Shown: one piece after another, positions 1-9,962 of the stretch | How the letters are laid out: every line of letters begins with the position of its first letter | How positions within the stretch are numbered: position 1 is the first letter of the stretch | NCBI GenBank assembly: GCA_002007465.1 | Contig: LNAC01000137.1 | Location: 3,041,135-3,105,134, forward strand | Length of the DNA: 64,000 nucleotides | Direction of reading: 5' to 3' | Source of the DNA: Ailurus styani | Lineage: Eukaryota > Chordata > Mammalia > Carnivora > Ailuridae | The notes under the pieces: model-generated | Seen by the model: the letters and a program-made list of their open reading frames with translations, nothing else | The model's database searches: none | What the model was told of the DNA's origin: nothing | Made by a program: the position numbers and the translations under genes

Positions 1-93
1 TGCTTCCCTCTCTCTCTGCCTGCCTCTCTGCCTACTTGTGATCTCTCTCTCTCTCTCTGTCAATTAAATAAATAAAATCTTAAAAAAAAAAAA
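1..93 (+). mobile_element. CAN-SINE, 3' part (cut by window edge)
   Basis: The window opens inside a carnivore tRNA-derived SINE. The CT-rich body with GCCTCTCTGCCTACTTGT and the tail AATAAATAAAATCTT followed by A12 are visible. The tRNA-like head lies upstream of the window, so no left target-site duplication can be read. Confidence 0.9.
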
Positions 94-298
94 GGACATT
101 GAAGGGCTTGGAGTTTACAGTAAAAGGTTGGTGGTTGAAGTCAGAAGTGAATTCCTGATCACTTCATTTTCCCTGTTCAGAGACAATCCTCACTGACTCT
201 TTACAACTGTAAACCAGAATTTACTATTGTCTGCATGCTTTTGTCATTTTCTTGTCTCCCTGTGTCCAAGGTTGGATCCCTAGTGGGTATAACTAAAA
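94..298. other. Unique sequence
   Basis: I see no open frame, RNA gene or repeat here. Confidence 0.5.
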
Positions 299-350
299 TG
301 TGTGTGTGGGAGTGTGTGTGTGTGTGTGTGTGTGTGTGGATGTGTGTGGC
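299..350. repeat. (TG)n microsatellite
   Basis: An interrupted TG dinucleotide array with single GGGAG and GGA interruptions. It is likely length-variable between individuals. Confidence 0.9.
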
Positions 351-439
351 CAAGGAAGTCCTAAGAGCAGCTTTGGGTTCAAGTCAAGGCCTTCAGTGTA
401 TAAAAAGATAGTCTCCTGATCAGACCCTTAGCTTTTAAC

Positions 440-481
440 CAAAGCAAACAAACAAAAAACAAAAACAAAAAACAAAAAACA
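440..481. repeat. (CAAA)n-like low-complexity tract
   Basis: An A-rich tract of repeated CAAAA and CAAAAAA units directly in front of the following SINE. It may be the A-rich integration target or an older retroposon tail. Confidence 0.7.
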
Positions 482-680
482 GGGCGCCTGGGTGGCTCAG
501 TGGGTTAAAGCCTCTGCTTTCGGCTCAGGTCATGATCTCAGGGTCCTGGGATCGAGGCCCGCATCGGGCTCTCTGCTCAGCAGGGAGCCTGCTTCCCCCT
601 CTCTCTCTGCCTGCCTCTCTGCCTCCTTGTTATCTCTCTCCCTCTGTGAAATAAATAAATAAAATCTTTAAAAAAAAAAA
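482..680 (+). mobile_element. CAN-SINE, full length
   Basis: Complete carnivore SINE. It has the head GGGCGCCTGGGTGGCTCAGT with the pol III A box, a B-box-like GGGATCGAGGCC, the CT-rich body and an AAATAAATAAAATCTTT tail ending in A10. Few changes from its relatives suggest a young copy. The flanks are A-rich, so the duplication is ambiguous. Confidence 0.95.
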
Positions 681-805
681 CAACCCTAGACATTTTAGGC
701 AAGCCTAAATTATGTGATAAATATGTAACTTACCGCTCTATAATCAGAAATGAAAATTAACCTAAAGGTCAGGATTAGCAGTTTGCCTACTTATAGCCAG
801 TCCGT

Positions 806-1165
806 GTAGTGGTTAAATGCCAAGGACTACCTGGGTTTCACTTGGACCCTTATCAGCTCACATGGCCTAGGAGAGTTACTTAATATGAGGAGACGGTACT
901 GGGTAGTTGGTCTAGAGTCAGTCCACCAACCATCTAACCCACTGTTTCCCACCTGTGTGAACCTGGGCTCACAACAAAAATTGAAACTCCCCAAATCCTC
1001 ATCTGTAAAGTGGGGATGCCAGAACCTAGGGCATCTGTTGTTGTGAGGATTAAATGAGTAAATGCCTGCAAAGTGTGGCACATTAACTTATAAGGCAGTG
1101 GGAGTGATAACAGATAGGAGATTAAATGCATGGAATGCACTCAACATATATTAAATGCACATAAA
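806..1165 (+). repeat. MIR SINE, interrupted
   Basis: Reads as a mammalian-wide interspersed repeat. The sequence has TAGTGGTTAAATGCCAAGGA, then CTACCTGGGTTTCACTTGGA, then CCTCATCTGTAAAGTGGGGA, then GTTGTGAGGATTAAATGAGT. The spacing between the centre and the second half is about 100 bases longer than in the MIR consensus, so roughly 885-985 is probably inserted sequence. Confidence 0.65.
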
Positions 1166-1199
1166 AGGCAGCTGCTATGTTATAGCAAAAGACATCATT

Positions 1200-1375
1200 G
1201 GGAGAGTTTAAAAAGTCCTTGAATACAGCAATTCCTCTGGGTATTTATCCAAAGAAAATGAAAACACTAACTTGAAAAGATTATATGTACCTCTGTGTTC
1301 ATTGCTGTCTTCTTTACAATAGCCAGGATATGGAGGCAACCTAAACGCCTATCAGTGGGTGAATGGATAAAGAAG

Positions 1376-1422
<47 letters not shown>

Positions 1423-1915
1423 ATTATTATTCAGCTGTAAAAAAGAATGAAATTTTGCTATCTTTGACCACACGGATGAAGCTTGAGGGCATTATGTTAA
1501 GCGAAATAAGTCAGAATGACAAATTACATATGATCTCACTTATATGTGGAACCTAAAAAATAAAAAACAAGCTCTGAGATACAGAACAGATTGGTGGTTG
1601 CCTGAGGGGAGGGAAAGGGGTAGGCGAAATGAATACATGTGGTCAAAAGGTACAAACTTCCAGTTATAAAATAAATAAGTCCTGGGGTTATGATGTACAG
1701 AGTGGAGAATGTAATTAATAATACCGTGTTGCATATTTGAAAATGGCTAAGAGAATGAATCTTAAAAGTTCTCATTGTAAGAAAAAAATGTGTAACTGTG
1801 GTGATGGATATTAACTAGACATATTGTGGTGATCTTTTGCAATATATGTAAATATTGGATCATCTTGTACACCTCAAACTAATATAAGGTATATGTCAAT
1901 TATACCTAAATACAA
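1200..1915 (+). mobile_element. LINE-1 3' end (ORF2 C-terminal part plus 3' UTR)
   Basis: Contains decayed C-terminal ORF2 wording (AATTCCTCTGGGTATTTATCC; GGCAACCTAAACGCC; GAATGGATAAAGAAG; GCGAAATAAGTCAGA) followed by typical L1 3' UTR text (GTTATGATGTACAGAG; CTTGTACACCTCAAACTAAT). The frame is broken, so this is a dead 5'-truncated copy. A CA array sits in ORF2 where L1 copies commonly have a short ATACACACA stretch. Confidence 0.9.
1378..1420. repeat. (CA)n microsatellite inside L1
   Basis: A pure CA array of about 21 units. It appears to have expanded from a short CA run in the host L1 ORF2 sequence. Confidence 0.95.
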
Positions 1916-1926
1916 GAGGTATTATA

Positions 1927-1996
1927 TTGTCAATTTATGTCAATTAAATTGACATAATTATAATTGACAAATTATGTTGTCAATTTATGTCAATTA
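1927..1996. repeat. AT-rich dyad and direct repeats
   Basis: The 20-mer TTGTCAATTTATGTCAATTA occurs at 1927-1946 and again at 1977-1996. The first copy runs into a perfect 23-base palindrome at 1935-1957, with 11-base arms around a central A. It lies just past the A-rich end of the preceding L1. No function is known to me. Confidence 0.85.
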
Positions 1997-2070
1997 TAAC
2001 TCAATAAATACAAAGAGCTTGACATTCAATTTGGACGTGAAATGGGGTTTAAAATAAGAACTTCCCACCC

Positions 2071-2197
2071 GGGTGGATGGGTTATGGACATTGGGGAGGG
2101 TTTGTGCTTTGGTGAATGCTGTGAAAGATGTAAGCCTGATGATTCACAGACCTGTACCCCTCGGGCAAAGAATAAAAATAAAATTAAAAAAAAAAAA
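2071..2197 (+). mobile_element. Young LINE-1 insertion, severely 5'-truncated
   Basis: About 127 bases of carnivore L1 3' end (GGGTGGATGGGTTATGGAC; GATTCACAGACCTGTACCCC; AATAAAAATAAAATT plus A13). Flanking it is a perfect 14-base duplication, AGAACTTCCCACCC, at 2057-2070 and 2198-2211. The intact duplication and clean tail mean a recent insertion. Confidence 0.9.
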
Positions 2198-2211
2198 AGA
2201 ACTTCCCACCC

Positions 2212-3520
2212 AAATTTAAAAACAATTCCTTTTTTTTTTTAAAAGCAAACAGAGCAGGGTCCGTTCACCTCACTTCTATTGCTCCTAAACATACAAGCAT
2301 TTTCCATTTCAGTGTTCACTACCTTGGTGAGTAGATATGTTTGCATGTGCTTGCTTCTGTTAAATCTGACAAATTACCACCTTCCTTGTTACAGTTTTGT
2401 ATGGGACTCAAGTTAGCTGTTAAAATAAATATATCCTTGAGGTAACCTCTGAACCACCAACTTTTGGGCATAAAGTTTTCCTTTTAATAATATGCTTCTG
2501 TTTTGACCCCAGTATGTAAAGAAAGAGATTACTGCCTATGACTTTGGGTCAGTTTCTTATCTTTCACAACTCTTTGGGGAGAACTTCCTTAGAGAAAGTG
2601 AATATTTGAAATGGTATCTTAAGATTTCAATTTCACACACAGTGGTTGTAAGAAATAACTGCCTACCAGTGGGATTTCATTTCTATTCAACGGGCAATTA
2701 AATTGCCCAAATTTAAGCTTAACATTTAGAATCAAGTCTCAAAATGTGTTTTTATTATGAATAATTTTAAAGCAATCATGACCTTATTGTATCTTTCCAT
2801 AGCAAACCTTATGCCTCCTGCAGAAGAGGCAATTCGATAGTTTTTGAGAGTTGGGGAAATCTGCACTTGATCCCTAGCCTGCGGGGTTGCAATTTAATTC
2901 TATCTCCCCATCCCCACCCCCCACTCCTTGCAAATCTTGAATACCTTAAAATTTAGAAATTTTAATTTCTAAATTAAAATTGAATGTGAATGTCGGAGGA
3001 AGACCGGAGGAGTCTGCATGATAAATCTGACCCCAGATGGATTACTTTTTTCCTGTTGGCATTTTCTATTCTTTTTGCTTATTACATTTACAATTGTTTT
3101 CTAGGGAAGAGCAGTTTCAAGTGACTAAGGCTACATTTCTTTGCTAAAATGGACTTCTAATAGAAATGAAAATGCAAATGTTATTGGAAAAATGCCAAGA
3201 ATGACAATTTACTTCTTTTATTTCTTTTCCCCAATCGTTAGAAGCTAAGTTGTATCCCATGCCTGTTAGTGGTGACATTCACATATAGCAACAAAAATAA
3301 AGATTTGTCTTAACCTGGCTTCAGTTCCCATGCAAAAGTCTTTAAACTACTCCTTTGTCGCAGACATCTGGCTCCCAAACTCATTTCAGGACATTTCCGC
3401 TGGTGGATATGTTTTCATAGAATGTTAAACAGATTAGTAATCTTAGTGATAAATAAATCAGGTTTCTTATATAGTAGAAAACATCCCAAAAAAGTCTTAA
3501 AAAATCCATTTCAACTGAGG
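2212..3520. other. Unique AT-rich sequence
   Basis: About 1.3 kb with no repeat that I recognise and no convincing open frame. 2640-3300 is complex, AT-rich and free of transposon wording, as expected of conserved non-coding DNA. Confidence 0.5.
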
Positions 3521-3524
3521 CTCA

Positions 3525-3805
3525 GTAGAATGAGCGTAGGTGTGAGACACAGCTCGGCTTCGGCTGTTTGTCAGCTGTGTGATTTGAAGGAAGTTACTTC
3601 ACCTCTCTGAGCCTCAGTTTCTATATCTGTTGAATGTCAAATATCTGTCAGTCATAATGCTCAGCACGGCTGGCGCTAGGGTGAGGTGGCTGCCATGCCT
3701 GTTCACCTCATGGGAGTTTCAAGAGGATTCGATAGCGTCATGTGTGGGAGAATGCTTTGCATGGTGATGGTGCACAGTAAATACTAAGAAATGATACTGT
3801 TGTCA
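3525..3805 (+). repeat. MIR SINE
   Basis: Near-complete MIR. The core reads GTCAGCTGTGTGATTTGAAG, AGTTACTTCACCTCTCTGAG and CCTCAGTTTCTATATCTGTT, and a 3' part ends GTGCACAGTAAATACTAAG. About 60 extra bases separate the core from the 3' part. Confidence 0.8.
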
Positions 3806-4315
3806 TTACCCCCATCTTCCAGAAGTTAAGGGCACTGGATCAGGAAAAACTAGCTGGTCTCCCAGCTCGTCAGGACAGCCGCCGAAGAATGCTGAGGCCA
3901 GAAGCTGCAGGAAGAGCTCAAGTGTGTGTAAGACATCAACCTGCCTCAGGCGTGGAGGGGACCCCATCTTTCAGCCAGGAGTGCAGGACTGTGCCCATTT
4001 AGGTTCCAGACAAGCTGCTGACAGCTTCATTGCTTCTCTACTACATTGCCTGCCTCAGCTGCATCCCTGATTTTATCTATCTGATTCTCCCCCTTCCAAC
4101 AATTCTAGATCCACTTTTAAAGCTAAGACAATCAAGTGCTGAATCATTGCCCCCAAATGTCACAATCCCACAGCAAGGTCTTGGCAGACTTAAGCTCCTA
4201 GCATGTTCTAGAGGAAAGAACCTCAACAATGTGATTCCTTGGCTTGCTTTTGGGAGCAGTAGGGGTTCAAAGGTGCCCCCCTAGCCGGCTTTGGCTGCCC
4301 CTGCGCCAACCACGG
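3806..4315. other. Unique sequence
   Basis: I recognise no repeat, RNA or gene here. Short open frames lack any family resemblance. Confidence 0.5.
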
Positions 4316-4319
4316 CAGC

Positions 4320-4485
4320 GCCGTATTTGTTGATCTTTGACATGCTGCTCCACCTCTCTGGACTTGGGTTGCTGCATCTGTGGGCATATTTGGAGTCCCT
4401 ATCTCATGGAGCCGTTACGATGATCCTGAGGAATGAAACACATAAGGTGCTTGGCAAGGAGACTGGCACATAGTAAGTTTCCAAG
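4320..4485 (+). repeat. MIR SINE, 3' half
   Basis: Diverged MIR wording: CTCCACCTCTCTGGACTTGG, TTGCTGCATCTGTGGGCATA, AAGGTGCTTGGCAAGGAGAC and TGGCACATAGTAAGTTTCC. It is older than its neighbours. Confidence 0.65.
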
Positions 4486-4925
4486 GAAGATTTTCCTTGT
4501 AGGGAGAGATTCTGGTTGTATAATACTTGAACACCCATTGGTAATTCAGGCCCTTTGAGGGGCAAGGCAAATGAGACATAGAGTCAACGGCTCTTTCTTT
4601 CACGTCTGCCACCAACAAATCCTCCCCCACCTTGGGTACTGGACCCTGACCTTGTTTGCTGCTCCGAGTGAACGCGGAGAGTCAGAGCTGGATGAGCTGA
4701 GTTACTGAGCTGTCCATGTGCTCTTTGTTCATACAAGTTGTCAGCCTCCTGCGGGGAGGCTGCCCCACCTGAGTGACACACGGCAGGGCCTGGCATTTGG
4801 CACCTTTGAAGTCCAAACTCCTTCCTGTGGTCTAGAAAGCCGTATACTGTCTAGTCCCCACGTCTGTGACCACGCAACTCCCTCCCACTCTGGGTTCGAG
4901 CCACGCTGACGGTTTTTTCTATTCC
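4486..4925. other. Unique sequence
   Basis: Nothing recognised. It includes short overlapping open frames on both strands, which are typical of GC-richer unique DNA. Confidence 0.5.
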
Positions 4926-4929
4926 TTAA

Positions 4930-5347
4930 AACAAACCAAGACAATTCCTTTCGGAGGGCTTTTGCACTTGCTTTTTCCTCTGCCTGCGATGTTCTTCCTC
5001 CGGATCATCCCATGGCTCCCATGTACTTCATTCAGGTCCCCGTTCGAATGTTTCATCCTCCTAAGGGCCTTTAAAAATTCCGCTTCTCATCGTTCTTCAT
5101 CCTCTGTGCTGCTTTATTTTTCTTCCTGGTATCATCATTACTTCCACTTTACTACACATATATTTGTAGATTCTTATGTGGGTTTTTTTTGTTTGTTTGC
5201 TTGGGTTTTTTTGGCCTTTCTTCCCAGCTAGAATGTCAACTCCATGAAGATAGAATTCTTTATGACTTGTTCCCGGCTGTGTCTTCAGCACCTAGAATGT
5301 GCCCAGCACATGGGAGCCCTCAATAGATATTCACTGAGTGAATGGAT
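4930..5347 (+). mobile_element. LINE-2 3' end
   Basis: Ancient L2 copy. It has CCTCTGCCTGCGATGTTCTT-like wording, then AGCTAGAATGTCAACTCCAT, then TGTCTTCAGCACCTAGAATG, and ends AATAGATATTCACTGAGTGA ATGGA. The 121-codon frame over it (4866-5231) is a chance frame in repeat DNA. Confidence 0.75.
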
Positions 5348-5368
5348 NCCCCCCCCCCCCCCCCCCCC
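5348..5368. repeat. Single N followed by a C20 run
   Basis: One ambiguous base followed by 20 C residues, right after the L2 terminal ATGGAT. The N marks uncertain homopolymer length in the assembly. Confidence 0.9.
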
Positions 5369-5664
5369 AGCCAAAGCATGCTTGCTCCATGCTCTCTGGG
5401 GAAACATTGAGAAGGAACTTAAAAATCTTGTCTTCCTCAAGCATCACTTTTAGGAGAAGATAAGGTCTTGGATACCATTCAGATTTGGGCCCCAAAGTTG
5501 TTTTGGGAAAGAGATCGGGCTCCTGGCTTCTAGGAACCCTCAGATAGGGGTAGAGTCAGGGAGCGAGGGCACTCTTTGAAGCTGGCTTCTCTACTGCAGG
5601 GCTCCCCTGCCCACGAGGAGACGTGGCTATAGTGAACCAATGGGTAGAAAGCAGTCAATTACAG

Positions 5665-5890
5665 GAGAAAAGACACAGACTTGGGAGATAGACAGGCTTA
5701 TGTTTTAGTCCTGGCTTTTTTAGCTATGTGGTCTTAGGCAAATTATTTGACAGCTCTGAGCCTCAGTTCCGTCACTTATAAAATGGGGATAATTATATCT
5801 TCATCACGGGGTTGTAGGGATAAAATGAGATCATGCATGTCAAATGCTTAGCATAGTGCTCAATGGATGGCAGCTATTATTAGAATTAAT
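5665..5890 (+). repeat. MIR SINE
   Basis: Well-preserved MIR: TTAGTCCTGGCTTTTTTAGC, TATGTGGTCTTAGGCAAATT, TGAGCCTCAGTTCCGTCACT, TAAAATGGGGATAATTATAT and GGTTGTAGGGATAAAATGAG. It lacks only the first bases. Confidence 0.85.
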
Positions 5891-6305
5891 TAAGCAAAGA
5901 GAACCTCAGAAGAGGATAGCCAACCAGGACAGGGCTTTCTTGGCTGAACAGAGGTACGTGCCATTAGGTGGAATACGGTCTCAGCTCAAGCAGGGTGGAG
6001 CCAGCCTCTTTGCCCCAGGAACTGTTGCCTTATCTTACCTGCTCTGGTGACCCCATTAGACAGATGGGTGGGGCTTACAGGCACTGGGCTCAGCCTCACT
6101 CTCAGGAAAACAGCGTGAAGAGATGGCATCAGGAGCCTGTCCTGGCCACTAGCTCTTCAGAGTTGGGGGTCTCTGGTCTGAGGCCTCGCATCTAGACAGG
6201 CTTTCCACTGGAAGGAGAGGTGAGGCTGCTTCTGGGGAAGCTGTGTCTTCCGGCGCCAAGGCTAGCTGAGGGCACTAAGCCTGGCCGGGGAAGGCGATTT
6301 TGATC
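5891..6305. other. Unique sequence
   Basis: I recognise no feature. Short open frames here show no family motif. Confidence 0.5.
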
Positions 6306-6309
6306 TTCC

Positions 6310-6735
6310 ATTGGACTGCCAAACTAACCCATCTGGAATCCCATTTTCTTCATTGCCACCACCCTGCTTAAGAATTTGCAATGGCTCCCAATTGCCTGTG
6401 ACCATCGACAAGAGGCCTAAAGTTTTGGGATCCCAATGCTCTCTTTGTTATAGAGGGACGAGGTGGACTAGAAGGTTGAGCTGCAATTTTGTCTTTCTAG
6501 CAGGTCAAGACCAGGCTCTCCATGCTTCCATTAAGGTGTGTGGTCCTGTGGTCCTGCCCACTCCATCCATTCAACTGTACATCCCACAACCGTGGCACCC
6601 GAACTTTCCTACCCAGCCAGGCTACTCCTCCTTGATCTCAAACATCCCACCCGTGCCCATTTTTATGCCCTGTCTTATCCTATTCTCTCTCTCTGCAATG
6701 TCTGCTTGGTCTGTGTTTCCAAACTTCAGTGCTCA
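6310..6735 (+). mobile_element. LINE-2 fragment
   Basis: Wording fits the region of L2 upstream of its 3' end: AATTTGCAATGGCTCCCAAT, GACAAGAGGCCTAAAGTTTT and CCTCTCTCTGCAATGTCTGC-like. The 146-codon frame at 6311-6751 lies wholly in this repeat and has no protein resemblance. Confidence 0.6.
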
Positions 6736-6739
6736 AATA

Positions 6740-6985
6740 GTAGGGTGGTGAAGAATAAAGGTTTTGGAGAGAAATAAACCTCGTTTCCAGCCTCTGATTC
6801 CTAACCTACTACCTGGGTAGTTAATTTGAGGCAAATCTCTGAGCTTCAGCGCTTGCAACGATAAAATAGAGACAATGATAAATCTCGGATTCAAAGGAGT
6901 AACGGAGATGTTGTGTCCAGCAGGCAGAGCACTGTGCCTGGCACACACTAAGTGTTCAGTCAATGGCAGTCATTACTGCATACCT
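6740..6985 (+). repeat. MIR SINE
   Basis: MIR with GGCAAATCTCTGAGCTTCAG, ACGATAAAATAGAGACAATG and a good 3' end, CACTGTGCCTGGCACACACT AAGTGTTCAGTCAATGG. Confidence 0.75.
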
Positions 6986-7044
6986 GGTCCTTTCTGCCTC
7001 TTCCAGTTGGGTCCATGACCCCAGACCTAGCTCAAGCTACATCT

Positions 7045-7395
7045 TTACCCTGGAGTTTTCTCTGTCCCTTGAAGTTCATGGTGGCCACTCCTGCCCTGAG
7101 TTCTCATGGCTTTTAGCTTTGGGGCCGGGTCAAGGTGCTCATCAGACTTGGCCTCGCAGAGCAATGACTTCATGTGTGTGTAGTGTCTGGCCACCTCGGG
7201 AGTAAAGAAGCCATGATTTTCATTTTCACCAGCTTCCAGTAATTCCTTTGGATTTAAGCCTTCAAATATCACATCGATGTTAATCAATTTCCCAATTCCT
7301 AGATTCACATGGACATTGAGAAAGGTGTGAGGGTCTTTACATTGGAAACGAAAGTATCCCCAGAATCAATACTGAGGATGGCCCATGCTTTATTA
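7045..7395 (-). pseudogene. Possible decayed coding fragment, family unknown
   Basis: The minus strand carries an 87-codon frame (7308 to 7045) with a protein-like, acidic-and-hydrophobic composition, for example FEGLNPKELLEAGENE. A second frame upstream (7395-7310) also reads like peptide (AWAILSIDSGDTFVSN) before stops and a shift. That pattern could be a frameshifted pseudogene remnant. I do not recognise the protein, and chance remains quite possible. Confidence 0.2.
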
Positions 7396-7404
7396 GTCAC
7401 GGAC

Positions 7405-8820
7405 CTCTTAAAAACCCAGTAACTAGGGCACCTGGGTGGCTCAGTGGGTTAAGCCTCTGCCTTCGGCTCAGGTCATGATCTCAGGGTCCTGGGATCGAGG
7501 GGCACATCAGGCTCCCTGCTGAGCAGGGAGCCTGCTTCCTCCTCTCTCTGCCTGCCTCTCTGCCTACTTGTGATCTCTCTCTGTCAAATAAAAAAATAAA
7601 ATCTTAAAAAAAAAACCTAAACAAACCCGGTAACTAAAGCTATAAAACTCTTAGAAGACAACCTAGGGGAAAATCTACATGATGTTGGATTTGGCAACAA
7701 GTTTTTAAATATGACACCAAAAGCACAGGTGTCATATTTTATTTCCAACTAATTTAATCATTAAATTAAAAATAGATAAATTGGGCTAGGTCAAAGCTAA
7801 AAACCTGCATACCTCAAAGGACACTACCAAGAGAGCGAAAAGGCAACCCGTGGAATGGGAGAAAATATTTGCAAACCTTATAGCTGATAAAAGGTTAATA
7901 TTCAGTATATAGAAAGATGTCCTATAATTCAACAACAAAACCCCCAAATAATACAATAATAGGTAAAGAACTTGAAAGAGTCATTTCTCCAAAGAAGACA
8001 GACAAATAGCCAATCAGCACGTGCAAAGACGTGCAACCTCACTAACCATTAGGGAAATACGGATCAAAACCACAACGATACCACCTCACACTCACGAGGA
8101 CGACTCTTACCCCAAACCAGAAAAGACCAAGTGTCGGTAAAGATGTGGAGAAAGTGGAACCCCTGTGCACTGCTGGTGGGAAGGAAAAATGGTGCAGGTC
8201 CCGTGGAACGCAATATGTAGGCTCCTCAAAAATTAAAAACAGAATTACCAAATGACTCAGCAATTCCACTTTTGGGTATATACTCCCCCCAGTATTGAAA
8301 TCAGGAACTCACGCAGGTATTTGTATGTCTGCTTTCATAGCGGCGTTATTCCCAGGAGCCAAAGGATGGAAGCAACCCAAGTGTCCATCCACAGATGAAT
8401 GGATTTTAAACAAGCGGCACGGGCGTCCAAGGAAATAGTAGTCCACCTCAAAAAAGAAACTCCGCACACAGGCTATAACTTCCATGAACCTTGAAGATGT
8501 TCTGCTAAGTATAAGAAACCAGTCACAAAAGGACAAAGACTGTATGACTCCACTCACGCGAGGCACCTAGAGTCGTCGGATTCATAGAGACAGAAGGTAG
8601 AAGGGTGGTTGCCAGGGGTTGAGGGGGAGAAAGAATGATTTTTCAATGGGTACAGTGCTTCGGTTTGGGAAGATTAAAAAAAAGCTCTGGAGATGAACAC
8701 TGGGGATGGTTGGACAACAGTGGGAACGTGCTTCCTGCCACCGAACTGTGCCCTTGAGAATGGTTAAAATGCTAAATGCTATGGTATGTCTATTTTACCA
8801 CTAAAAACACGGGTCAAAGT
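7405..8820 (+). mobile_element. LINE-1, ORF2 3' portion and 3' UTR
   Basis: Degraded L1 with ORF2 wording in order: ACTCTTAGAAGACAACCTAG, GAGAAAATATTTGCAAACC, CTCCAAAGAAGACAGACAAA, CAAAACCACAACGATACCAC, CACTGCTGGTGGGAAGG, AATTCCACTTTTGGGTATAT and GTTGCCAGGGGTTGAGGGG. Many stops and indels show it is dead. A SINE (7426-7622) inserted near its 5' limit. Confidence 0.9.
7426..7622 (+). mobile_element. CAN-SINE inserted in L1
   Basis: Full-length carnivore SINE with A box, B-box-like segment, CT body and A tail. Target-site duplications are AAACCCAGTAACTA (7412-7425) and AAACCCGGTAACTA (7623-7636), with one A/G difference. The single difference suggests an insertion somewhat older than copies with perfect duplications. 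Confidence 0.95.
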
Positions 8821-9870
8821 TCAAAGCCACCTTAGGCACCCATCTGGGCTAACATGCAGGATTTTACCTACTATTTCAGGAAGCTCACAACCTTCTCGGC
8901 CCCATCCGTGGACCTATTTAACCCCAATGTTATGGCGAAGCCGATCCCACGTATCCTGAGATAATCTTCACTTGCCCGGTGGCCATCCCTGCCCACTTAG
9001 GTCTCTGTCTGTGGTGTTGGTCCCTGCCTTCCCAGCGACTTTCTTTGCAGGAGCCCACTTGGCTCCAAGGAAAGGGGGGAAAAGGATGCAGTCTGTTGTT
9101 TGGTAAAACCACATCTTTAAAGGAACTCAATGCTTAAATAGATATCTATCTGCCCTCTCCTCTGAGAAGCCGTCGGTTAGAATTCAACAGGCCGGGGCTC
9201 CAGCTTGGGGGGCAGTGGCAAGAGCAGGGGTGGGGTGTCTCGTGTAAGTAGAGCATCTTGAATGTTCCTTCAGGACCTTTCCAAAGGACCCGGGGGCTGC
9301 TTGGGGGACAGCTCAGCTCGTCTCAAGCTTTCAGGCGACAGCGCTTCCTATCATGCTGCAGAAGGCCGCCTTGGGTCATATCTTGCAAAGAAAGAGCTAT
9401 TAAAAAATATTCCATTTGTATTTCCTGCGTGGCCCTCCATCTGGAAATATCTTTTATCTGGCAACTTTTGCAAAGCGAACTGAATCTTGAAGGAGGTCCT
9501 GGAAGGTTTATGCTGGCTTCTCTATTATTCCAATAAGTCATTTCCATCCTAACCTTCACAAGGGCCGAGTAATCGTGACTTGGTCTCAGAAACAGGACTG
9601 GCATGGGATGGCAGCAAATCTTGCAGGCCCGGAGGCGTCTTTTTAACCCTGAAAACACCCACTCGGAGGGCAAGAGCAAAATCTAGAAAATTATTATACA
9701 CACTCTCTCTCCGCCCTCGGTTCTTCAAGGATACCCCCCTGCCCCCACCCTCCATGACTAGATTAGGACCCCCCATTGTCTGATTTCACTCCTAGTCTGG
9801 ATGGCAATTTGTAATCCCACATTTGGGGGCTGATTATTAAGGTGCTGTCCAGCGCCTTCTGCTCGGAATT
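8821..9870. other. Unique sequence
   Basis: About 1 kb with no repeat I can name. Open frames on both strands overlap one another (for example 9323-9679 minus against 9258-9536 plus) and show no motif, so I treat them as chance. Confidence 0.5.
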
Positions 9871-9875
9871 GAATC

Positions 9876-9962
9876 CAAGAGCCTCGCTTAGTATCCAGCA
9901 CTTAATAAGTACCCAGTAAACAGGTACTAAAAGAATGAGCGCATGAACAAGTGAATGAATGA
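9876..9962 (+). mobile_element. LINE-2 3' terminus
   Basis: Short L2 end: TCCAGCACTTAATAAGTACC, then AGTAAACAGGTACTAAAAGA ending in GTGAATGAATGAAA. Confidence 0.55.

Noticed and set aside
482..680. tRNA gene at SINE heads (this and similar copies)
   Set aside because: A and B boxes are present because the SINE descends from a tRNA, but no cloverleaf or anticodon arm can be formed from the head.
1267..1473. Cys/Val-rich peptide frames over CA arrays (also 18270-18541)
   Set aside because: They are translations of dinucleotide microsatellites.
4866..5231. 121-codon plus-strand frame with Phe/Ser-rich product
   Set aside because: The sequence is an L2 element; a T-rich repeat strand gives Phe/Leu/Ser frames by chance.
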